This document shows positions 6,509 to 11,269 of a stretch of DNA of 11,269 nucleotides, one piece after another. Source of the DNA: Cycloclasticus sp. (lineage in GTDB: Bacteria; Pseudomonadota; Gammaproteobacteria; Methylococcales; Cycloclasticaceae); NCBI GenBank assembly GCA_018066825.1, contig JAGPVU010000018.1:1-11269 (forward strand), written 5' to 3'. A model generated the notes under the pieces. That model was given only the letters and a program-made list of their open reading frames with translations. It was not told the DNA's origin and made no database searches. The translations under genes were made by a program, and so were the position numbers. The number at the start of each line of letters is the position of its first letter. The first letter of the stretch is position 1.

Positions 6509-8062
6509 TTAAATGCCATCAAACGCTTGCGGATGAACCCGTTTAGTCGGCGATAACAATCGATTTAATGCATTTATATAGGCCTTAGCAGAAGCGACAA
6601 CAATATCGGTATCAGCACCATGCCCATTGACAATACGCCCCGCTCTTTCTAAACGAACAGCCACCTCACCCAGTGAATCGGTGCCTTGAGTTACATTACT
6701 TACCGAATACAGCTGTAGATTAGCTTGGCTTGCGATGATTTTTTCGATTGCTTTAAAGCTGGCATCCACTGGCCCACCACCATCACTGTTAGCTGACTTT
6801 TCTTCGTCATTGACCATCAAGGTAATGGTAGACTCAGGCACTTCACCGGTTTCGGAGCAGGCTTTAATAGACACCAATTTAACCATTTCATCCAAACTTT
6901 CTTCTATCTTAAAGTCTGACAATAACGCTTGAATATCTTCGTCAAAAATTTCAGATTTTTTATCGGCCAAGTCTTTAAACTTACGAAACGCTTTATTGAG
7001 CTCTTGTTCACTATCAATTGAGATATTAAGTTCTTCAAGGCGGTTTCTAAATGCGCTGCGGCCAGACAATTTACCCAACACCAAACGGTTAGAACTAAGC
7101 CCCACATCTTCGGCGCGCATAATCTCATAAGTTTCACGCGCTTTTAACACACCATCTTGATGAATCCCTGACTCATGAGCAAAGGCATTAGCGCCAACAA
7201 TGGCTTTATTCGGCTGCACCGCAAATCCAGTGATGCCGGACACCAGTCTTGAACAGGTCATGATTTGAGTCGTATCCAAGCCCACGTCGCAAGGCAATAA
7301 ATCTTGTCGCGTTCGCACGGCCATCACGATTTCTTCAAGCGCTGCATTGCCGGCCCGTTCACCCAAACCATTAATCGAGCACTCAACTTGGCGCGCACCA
7401 TTCATAACACCCGCCAATGAATTAGCCACGGCCAAGCCTAAATCATCGTGACAATGGGTTGAAAAAATCGCCTGACCTGAGTTAGGCACCCGTTCAATCA
7501 GTTGTTTAATCGTATTGCCGTATTGTGACGGTAAGTTATAGCCCACCGTATCTGGGATATTAATAGTCGTCGCACCGGCTTTAATCGCCGCTTCAATGAT
7601 ACGACATAAAAAATCAAGCTCTGACCGGCCTGCGTCTTCCGGTGAAAACTCAACATCATCGGTATAGTTACGCGCAAGCTTAACCGATTTAACCGCCTGC
7701 TCAAGCACTTGGTCCGGTGTCATCTGTAACTTTTCACGCATATGTAACGGCGAGGTCGCAATAAAGGTATGAATACGCGACGCATTAGCACCTTTTAACG
7801 CTTCACCCGCACGGGTTATATCTAAGTCATTAGCACGGGCCAGGCCGCAAACAACGCTATCTTTAACTGCTTTAGCAATGTCTCGCACGGCGATAAAGTC
7901 ACCTTCACTCGACGCAGGGAAGCCCGCTTCAATCACGTCGACCTTCATTCGCTCTAAGGCTTTGGCTATGCGTAATTTTTCTTCAGGCGTCATTGCTGCA
8001 CCGGGACTTTGCTCGCCATCACGTAAGGTGGTATCAAATATTATTAATTTTTCTTTGCTCAT
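6509..8062 (-). CDS. leuA: 2-isopropylmalate synthase, first enzyme of leucine biosynthesis
   Basis: LeuA condenses acetyl-CoA with 2-oxoisovalerate to give 2-isopropylmalate, the committed step to leucine, and is normally inhibited by leucine. The protein has 517 residues (E. coli 523). The TIM barrel starts with FDTTLRDGEQ at 9-18 (metal ligand D10, catalytic R14). It continues with STHCHDDLGLAVANS, with metal ligands H203 and H205, and NGLGERAGNA, with N239. The C-terminal allosteric domain (about 390-510) includes LERAGRIVNGHGADTDIVVA. The ATG at 8060-8062 has a GTTGGAG ribosome-binding site 7 nt upstream. No other leu genes are in the window, so leuA stands alone here, facing the shared terminator. 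The 5' leader encodes a Leu-rich peptide and can pair with the ribosome-binding site, suggesting leucine-dependent translational control. Confidence 0.97.
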   Translation of the reverse strand: MSKEKLIIFDTTLRDGEQSPGAAMTPEEKLRIAKALERMKVDVIEAGFPASSEGDFIAVRDIAKAVKDSVVCGLARANDLDITRAGEALKGANASRIHTFIATSPLHMREKLQMTPDQVLEQAVKSVKLARNYTDDVEFSPEDAGRSELDFLCRIIEAAIKAGATTINIPDTVGYNLPSQYGNTIKQLIERVPNSGQAIFSTHCHDDLGLAVANSLAGVMNGARQVECSINGLGERAGNAALEEIVMAVRTRQDLLPCDVGLDTTQIMTCSRLVSGITGFAVQPNKAIVGANAFAHESGIHQDGVLKARETYEIMRAEDVGLSSNRLVLGKLSGRSAFRNRLEELNISIDSEQELNKAFRKFKDLADKKSEIFDEDIQALLSDFKIEESLDEMVKLVSIKACSETGEVPESTITLMVNDEEKSANSDGGGPVDASFKAIEKIIASQANLQLYSVSNVTQGTDSLGEVAVRLERAGRIVNGHGADTDIVVASAKAYINALNRLLSPTKRVHPQAFDGI

Positions 8063-8069
8063 TTCAAAA

Positions 8070-8171
8070 CTCCAACTGTCATGGATAATGACCTGTTTAT
8101 TGTATTGGTTTATGGTCGCGTATGACCTCGCCAGGTTTTATAATTATTTAGCTGCGAAGCAGCAGTCGGAG
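8070..8171 (-). promoter_or_regulatory. Candidate translational attenuator of leuA: anti-Shine-Dalgarno in the leader's Leu codons
   Basis: On the minus strand the leader codons CTC CGA CTG (8163-8171) form CTCCGACTG. The leuA ribosome-binding site region reads CAGTTGGAG (8070-8078). The two are complementary over 9 bp with one G-U pair, so the Leu codons can hide the leuA ribosome-binding site. A second helix, GCTGCGAGCAGT (8196-8207) with ACTGCTGCTTCGCAGC (8151-8166), 12 pairs with a 4-nt bulge, overlaps and competes with it. A small hairpin GCTGC-TTC-GCAGC (8151-8163) is also possible. No stem followed by a T-run lies between the leader peptide and leuA, so a transcription attenuator of the E. 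coli leu type is not visible. The regulatory reading is inference. Confidence 0.5.
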
Positions 8172-8267
8172 ACAACAAAGAACGGGGGTTGGCTGACTGC
8201 TCGCAGCACGTGCAAGCGCCCCACCTAATGAGGTATTAAACGCCTTATTTGAATTATCAAATGTCAT
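8148..8267 (-). CDS. Leu-rich leader peptide of leuA (39 residues)
   Basis: A short open frame from the ATG at 8265-8267 to the TAA at 8148-8150 encodes 39 residues that end in VLCCLRLLLRS. Five of the last ten residues before the final Ser are Leu, and the codon run CTT TGT TGT CTC CGA CTG CTG CTT sits just before the stop. This is the arrangement of amino-acid biosynthesis leader peptides, which sense charged tRNA by ribosome stalling, and the gene downstream is leuA. The start has no usable ribosome-binding site (GAG is one base from the ATG). However, the promoter at 8275-8302 would begin transcription about at the ATG, so leaderless initiation is possible. No homology claim is made. An overlapping 23-codon frame with a better ribosome-binding site but few Leu codons (8144-8215) is the alternative. 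Confidence 0.5.
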   Translation of the reverse strand: MTFDNSNKAFNTSLGGALARAASSQPTPVLCCLRLLLRS

Positions 8268-8274
8268 ACTCGTT

Positions 8275-8302
8275 AATATAATTGATTTCTTCGTTATTTC
8301 AA
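8275..8302 (-). promoter_or_regulatory. Sigma-70-type promoter for the leuA leader and leuA
   Basis: Minus strand: TTGAAA (8297-8302, 5 of 6), 16-nt spacer, TATATT (8275-8280, 5 of 6). It begins 6 nt after the rnfH stop codon. Transcription is expected to start 7-8 nt past the -10, at about 8267-8268, which coincides with the ATG of the leader peptide. This gives an untranslated-plus-leader region of about 205 nt before leuA. Confidence 0.6.
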
Positions 8303-8308
8303 GCCATT

Positions 8309-8617
8309 TTATTCATTAACTGAACGCGCACCCTTCTTGGTTACTTTGCCTGCCTCCGCACGTTGACGCCGAACCTCTTTAGGATCAGCGATCAATGGAC
8401 GATATATTTCTACCCGGTCACCTTTGCGCAAGACGGTATCTAATTTACAGGGTTTACTAAAAATACCGACTGCATTTTTTGCCAAATCAATCTCGGGAAA
8501 TCGGCTTAGTATCCCCGATGCGTTTATCGCTGCCTGAACAGTCATCTCATCTTGGTAAGCTAGGGTTAAAATTAATTGCTTTTTAGGTGTCGCATAAGCG
8601 ACTTCAATGTTATCCAT
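8309..8617 (-). CDS. rnfH: RnfH family protein (UPF0125, ubiquitin-like fold)
   Basis: From the ATG at 8615-8617 the protein has 102 residues (E. coli RnfH 96). It shows the family pattern: IEVAYATPKKQ at the start, AAINASGIL, then DLAKNAVGIFSKPCKLDTVLRKGDRVEIY and the hallmark RPLIADPKEVRRQRAE near the C-terminus. The fold is a beta-grasp like that of ThiS/MoaD. The function is not settled. The link to the Rnf electron-transport complex comes from gene neighbourhood in other bacteria, and no rnf genes are visible here. The start overlaps the ratA stop by 8 nt (ATGGATAA), so translation is coupled. The frame could begin 10 codons earlier at 8647, but family alignment favours 8617. RatA-RnfH is a conserved pair in proteobacteria. 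Confidence 0.92.
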   Translation of the reverse strand: MDNIEVAYATPKKQLILTLAYQDEMTVQAAINASGILSRFPEIDLAKNAVGIFSKPCKLDTVLRKGDRVEIYRPLIADPKEVRRQRAEAGKVTKKGARSVNE

Positions 8618-9041
8618 AAATATTATCCGCCCGTTTAATAAAGGCATCCATCAACGATCCACAAATCTGGTTAAAGATACTGCTAAAGACAAAGTTACTC
8701 ACTGAGCTTTTAAATTCAAACTCGATATTCATGGTTATTTTACAGGCATTTTCACGTAACTGCTTAAAATGCCATTCACCCTGCATTGATTTAAAGGGCC
8801 CTGATAGTAAGTTCAAACGAATACATTCATTTTTTATTAATTGGTTTTGTGTACTAAATACTTTGTGTAGCACTTTCCAGGCAATTTCAAGCTCGGCCTG
8901 CATCTCACCGTCCGTTTCACTAATCACTTTGCTAGTTTTACACCAGCTAAGAAACTGCGGGTATGAAGCCACATCATTGACCAGTTGATACATGTCTGAT
9001 GCCGAGTGTTTAACCAGCGCACTACGTTCAATTTTATGCAT
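8610..9041 (-). CDS. ratA: RatA family protein (START/polyketide cyclase-like, Coq10-related)
   Basis: This 143-residue protein belongs to the SRPBCC/START superfamily, the group of yeast Coq10 and E. coli RatA (YfjG). Visible landmarks are the N-terminal strand IERSALVKHSA, then MYQLVNDVASYPQFLSWCKTS, typical of the lipid-pocket entrance, the strand WHFKQL, and a long C-terminal helix. E. coli RatA was reported as an inhibitor of 70S ribosome assembly and named a toxin, while Coq10 relatives bind ubiquinone. The second role is the better family-wide guess. It begins 4 nt after the transporter gene stop with no visible ribosome-binding site and overlaps rnfH by 8 nt, so the three form one transcription unit. 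In E. coli ratA lies beside smpB. Here the transporter gene separates them. Confidence 0.9.
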   Translation of the reverse strand: MHKIERSALVKHSASDMYQLVNDVASYPQFLSWCKTSKVISETDGEMQAELEIAWKVLHKVFSTQNQLIKNECIRLNLLSGPFKSMQGEWHFKQLRENACKITMNIEFEFKSSVSNFVFSSIFNQICGSLMDAFIKRADNIYG

Positions 9042-9045
9042 ACGG

Positions 9046-10407
9046 TTAAATCAAGCCAATCACGTTTAAAAACACCAACAGAACGGCCACTGGCGATACG
9101 TAACGTACGATAAAGCGCCAAGCCTTGTAGATATGGTCATTAGGCAGGCTCAATTCCTTAGCGCTAGTTTCTGCCGCCATCACCCAACCGGCAAACAGTG
9201 CAATACATAGCCCCCCTAAGGGCAACATAATATTAGCGGTTAAATAATCCATTAAATCGAAGAAAGTTTTACCAAAAACCGTGAGATCAGCCGCCAAATT
9301 AAACGACAAAACGGTACCAATGCCAATCAACCAAGTTAATAAGCCCGCCCATATACACGCGCGCATCCGGCTCATCTTCCTATTTTCTACCAGCCAAGCT
9401 ACGGCTGGTTCAATTAAAGAAATAGAAGAAGACCAAGCGGCGAACACCAATAATAGAAAAAACAAGGTGCCAAAAAACGCCCCATAAGCCATATGACCAA
9501 AGGCAATCGGCAGTGTTTGAAATATTAAACCGGGTCCGCTGGCTGGTGTTAAACCATTGGCAAAAACGATGGGGAAAATAGCTAGCCCGGCCAACAAGGC
9601 TACCGCGGTGTCAGCTAGTGCGATAATCACCGTGGTCGAACCAATTGAAACACGTGACGGCAAATACGAGCCATACACCATAATTGCCCCCATACCCAAG
9701 CTTAAAGTAAAAAAGGCGTGCCCCATTGCCGTTAATACACCGGCAGCGTTAATTTTGCTAAAGTCGGCACTAAATAAGAATGACACCCCTTGTTGAAAAG
9801 CGCCTTGATTCATTGAGTAACCGACCAATAAAATTAAAATTAAAATTAACGCTGGCATCAAAAATTTAGCGGCCCGCTCAAGGCCTTTAACACCACGCGC
9901 AACAACCAGCATAGTGATAATCATAAATAAACTATGCCAGGCCAATAGTTTTTCTGGGTCAGCGATAAATTCACCAAAAATATGACTCACCCCATCGGCC
10001 GTTGCACCATCAAAAACGCCTGAGGCAACACGCACCACATAAGCCATTGCCCAACCAGCGATAACGCTGTAATACGATAAAATCAAAAACCCTGCGACCA
10101 CTCCCAGCCAACCCAACCATGACCACAGGGCGCTCGCGTTCGACTCGACCGCTAAAACACGCATGGTGTTGATAGGACTTTGCCGCCCACGACGACCTAA
10201 CATAATTTCAGCCATCATGATCGGTAAGCCAATTGCCAAAATACACAACAAATAGGTCAGCACAAATGCGCCACCCCCATTTTCACCCGCGATATAGGGA
10301 AATTTCCAAATATTTCCCAAGCCAACTGCAGACCCAGTAGCGGCCAAAATGAAGACCATTCGCGATGACCATTGCCCGTGTTGTGAGGTTTTTTTCATAG
10401 TACCCAT
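9046..10407 (-). CDS. Neurotransmitter:sodium symporter (NSS/SNF) family transporter, probable amino-acid uptake
   Basis: This is a 453-residue inner-membrane protein of the LeuT fold, built of hydrophobic helices throughout. The first helix has the sodium-site motif GSAVGLGNIWKFPY at residues 25-38, with N32 at the LeuT Na1 position and the unwound GLGN break, followed by GENGGGAFVLTYLL. The later stretch GHAFFTLSLGMGAIMVYGSY matches helix 6, the other unwound substrate helix. Length and a C-terminus just after one last helix (AVLLVFLNVIGLI) suggest the 11-helix bacterial type such as MhsT or Tyt1 rather than the 12-helix LeuT type. The probable job is Na+-driven uptake of an amino acid. The substrate is not readable. 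The ATG at 10407 or the one at 10398 could be the start, and neither has a strong ribosome-binding site (GGGT lies 4 nt before the second). It heads the unit with ratA and rnfH. Confidence 0.9.
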   Translation of the reverse strand: MGTMKKTSQHGQWSSRMVFILAATGSAVGLGNIWKFPYIAGENGGGAFVLTYLLCILAIGLPIMMAEIMLGRRGRQSPINTMRVLAVESNASALWSWLGWLGVVAGFLILSYYSVIAGWAMAYVVRVASGVFDGATADGVSHIFGEFIADPEKLLAWHSLFMIITMLVVARGVKGLERAAKFLMPALILILILLVGYSMNQGAFQQGVSFLFSADFSKINAAGVLTAMGHAFFTLSLGMGAIMVYGSYLPSRVSIGSTTVIIALADTAVALLAGLAIFPIVFANGLTPASGPGLIFQTLPIAFGHMAYGAFFGTLFFLLLVFAAWSSSISLIEPAVAWLVENRKMSRMRACIWAGLLTWLIGIGTVLSFNLAADLTVFGKTFFDLMDYLTANIMLPLGGLCIALFAGWVMAAETSAKELSLPNDHIYKAWRFIVRYVSPVAVLLVFLNVIGLI

Positions 10408-10463
10408 CGTATTTTTATTATCTGTAATAAATTAACTCATGTTGGATTATTAACCAAGTTAAT

Positions 10464-10480
10464 ACGCTATTTTATAGCGT
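10464..10480. repeat. Perfect palindrome in the transporter/smpB intergenic region
   Basis: ACGCTAT - TTT - ATAGCGT is a perfect 7-bp inverted repeat in the 102-nt divergent region between the transporter gene and smpB. No T-run follows, so it is not a terminator. It could be an operator for a dimeric regulator, or a small hairpin in the smpB leader. A weak promoter for smpB (TTAACC at 10451-10456, 17 nt, TATAGC at 10474-10479) would overlap its right arm. Confidence 0.35.
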
Positions 10481-10509
10481 CTAATCGGTCGCTCGCATAG
10501 AATACGCCC

Positions 10510-10986
10510 ATGACATCAAAAAAGAAAAAACCAAACAGCAACCACATCGCTTCTAATAAAAGAGCAACGCATGACTACTTTATCGAACAACGCTTTGAGG
10601 CAGGTCTAGTATTAGAAGGCTGGGAAGTTAAAAGCATCCGTGAAGGCCGCGTCCAATTGGCCGAAAGCTATATTATTATTAAACAAGGTGAGGCTTGGTT
10701 ATCTGGTGCACACATATCACCGTTACTCTCTGCCTCCACACACATTAGCCCTGAACAGACTCGCCTGCGTAAGCTATTGTTGAATCGACGTGAGCTAATC
10801 AACTTAGTCGCCTTGGTCGAACGCAAAGGCTATACCATCGTGCCGTTGTCTATGTACTGGGTGAAAGGCCGAGTCAAACTCGAAATAGGCTCTGCTAAGG
10901 GAAAACAACTACACGATAAACGCGCCAGTTCAAAAGAAAAAGACTGGCAACGTGAAAAGCAGCGTTTCATCAAAAGCGCCCGTTAA
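10510..10986 (+). CDS. smpB: SmpB, tmRNA-binding protein of trans-translation
   Basis: SmpB binds tmRNA and carries it into the A site of stalled ribosomes, standing in for the codon-anticodon helix. The protein has 158 residues (E. coli 160). The N-terminal lysine-rich stretch leads into NKRATHDYFIEQRFEAGL, then the family signature GWEVKSIREGRVQL (37-50), the OB-like barrel with EAWLSGAHISP, and YTIVPLSMYW. The C-terminal tail DKRASSKEKDWQREKQR is the part that forms a helix in the mRNA channel of the ribosome. The ATG at 10510 has no clear ribosome-binding site. The gene lies 114 nt before ssrA on the same strand, and the two products act as one ribonucleoprotein. Confidence 0.97.
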   Translation: MTSKKKKPNSNHIASNKRATHDYFIEQRFEAGLVLEGWEVKSIREGRVQLAESYIIIKQGEAWLSGAHISPLLSASTHISPEQTRLRKLLLNRRELINLVALVERKGYTIVPLSMYWVKGRVKLEIGSAKGKQLHDKRASSKEKDWQREKQRFIKSAR

Positions 10987-11017
10987 ATTTCAACAAGCCA
11001 CCGGAAGATGGCACGCT

Positions 11018-11034
11018 AACTTGCCACCCAAGTT
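11018..11034 (+). terminator. Weak hairpin after smpB, possible terminator or processing site
   Basis: AACTTG (11018-11023) pairs with CAAGTT (11029-11034) across a CCACC loop, and the flanking CGCT/AGCG can extend it with a bulge. A true T-run is missing (ATTCAGCGTTATTAATTT follows), so efficient intrinsic termination is doubtful. Confidence 0.3.
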
Positions 11035-11056
11035 ATTCAGCGTTATTAATTTACTG

Positions 11057-11083
11057 TTGCACGAACCTTTACTCAGGTATAGT
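11057..11083 (+). promoter_or_regulatory. Promoter for ssrA
   Basis: TTGCAC (11057-11062) and a good -10 TATAGT (11078-11083, 5 of 6) are separated by 15 nt, somewhat short of the usual 16-18. Transcription would start near 11090, about 11 nt before the mature tmRNA 5' end, leaving a short precursor to be trimmed by RNase P as for other tmRNAs. Confidence 0.5.
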
Positions 11084-11100
11084 GTCCAACAATTACCAAA

Positions 11101-11269
11101 GGGGGCGACTTGGCTTCGACGTGAGTAGCAAAACCTTAGGTGCATGCCGAGCTTTCAGGAATCTCGTAAAACATCTGAAAAATTATAGTTGCAAACGACG
11201 ACAACTACGCAATCGCTGCTTAAGAACCAGTAGATTGCTGTCTGACTGGAGCCGTGCTTATGCGTCCAG
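11101..11269 (+). ncRNA. ssrA: tmRNA (SsrA), 5' part, cut by the window edge
   Basis: tmRNA rescues ribosomes stalled on broken mRNAs by acting first as alanyl-tRNA and then as a short message. The 5' end GGGGGCGACTTGGCTTCGAC matches the tRNA-like acceptor/D-arm consensus (GGGG..GA....GG.TTCGACG). The highly conserved GGTGCATGCCGAG and CTCGTAAAA blocks of the first helix and pseudoknot follow, then the tag frame at 11191-11223 and the start of pseudoknot 2. The 3' half, including the T-arm and CCA end, lies beyond the window. Its location directly after smpB is the standard one in gammaproteobacteria. Confidence 0.96.
11191..11223 (+). other. Proteolysis-tag reading frame within tmRNA
   Basis: The resume codon GCA at 11191 follows the conserved TAGTT and opens a 10-codon frame encoding ANDDNYAIAA, ended by TAA at 11221-11223. 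With the alanine brought by tmRNA itself the tag is AANDDNYAIAA. E. coli has AANDENYALAA. The SspB-binding part (AANDxNY) is kept, and the ClpX-recognised end is IAA instead of LAA. Confidence 0.92.

Noticed and set aside
7498..7704. Many open frames of 60-120 codons opposite or within hrcA, recN, leuA, ratA and the transporter gene.
   Set aside because: They lie fully inside clearly identified genes in other frames and have no recognisable domains or start signals.
8104..8132. Short hairpin GGTC-ATACGC-GACC in the leuA leader as a transcription terminator.
   Set aside because: The stem is only 4 bp and no T-run follows, so it is not a credible terminator.
8144..8215. Alternative 23-codon leader frame (TTG at 8215 or GTG at 8209) behind an AGGTGGGG sequence in the leuA leader.
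   Set aside because: It has the better ribosome-binding site, but its product (ending FFVVSDCCFAAK) has almost no leucine, so it does not explain leuA control as the overlapping Leu-rich frame does. It remains possible as a second short frame.

Overview
The window looks like chromosomal DNA from a gammaproteobacterium of moderate G+C, probably free-living or marine. Gene order supports this: grpE, nadK, recN, bamE, rnfH, ratA, smpB and ssrA form the conserved neighbourhood known from Escherichia coli. Here it also contains hrcA, fur, two small thioesterase genes, leuA and a sodium-coupled transporter. Having both an HrcA/CIRCE system and sigma-32-type promoters, together with the base composition, would fit a Thiotrichales/Piscirickettsiaceae-like lineage (Methylophaga or Cycloclasticus type). 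That placement is a guess.

Layout. (1) Positions 1-1972, minus strand: heat-shock block hrcA - grpE - dnaK, with only the first 22 codons of dnaK inside the window. hrcA has a housekeeping-type promoter with a slightly degenerate CIRCE operator at the expected transcript start. grpE and dnaK each have a sigma-32-like promoter with a 13-nt spacer, placed over the 3' end of the gene before. (2) 2023-4581, plus strand: nadK - recN, 6 nt apart. (3) 4583-4999, minus strand: fur, converging on recN. (4) 5079-6456, plus strand: bamE followed by two tandem hot-dog thioesterase genes with gaps of 1 and 3 nt, closed by a strong bidirectional terminator at 6462-6499. (5) 6509-8302, minus strand: leuA behind a leader of about 200 nt that encodes a 39-residue Leu-rich peptide. 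Part of its Leu-codon run is complementary to the leuA ribosome-binding site, which suggests translational attenuation. (6) 8309-10407, minus strand: NSS-family sodium symporter - ratA - rnfH, tightly packed. (7) 10510-11269, plus strand: smpB and the 5' part of ssrA (tmRNA), the two partners of trans-translation.

The themes are protein quality control (DnaK/GrpE, HrcA, SmpB/tmRNA), envelope assembly (BamE), DNA repair (RecN), NADP supply (NadK), iron control (Fur) and leucine synthesis (LeuA). Coding sequence is intact throughout, with no insertion sequences, CRISPR arrays or tRNAs. The most notable parts are regulatory: the leuA leader and the mixed HrcA/sigma-32 wiring of the chaperone block. 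No stretch above 300 bases lacks a gene.
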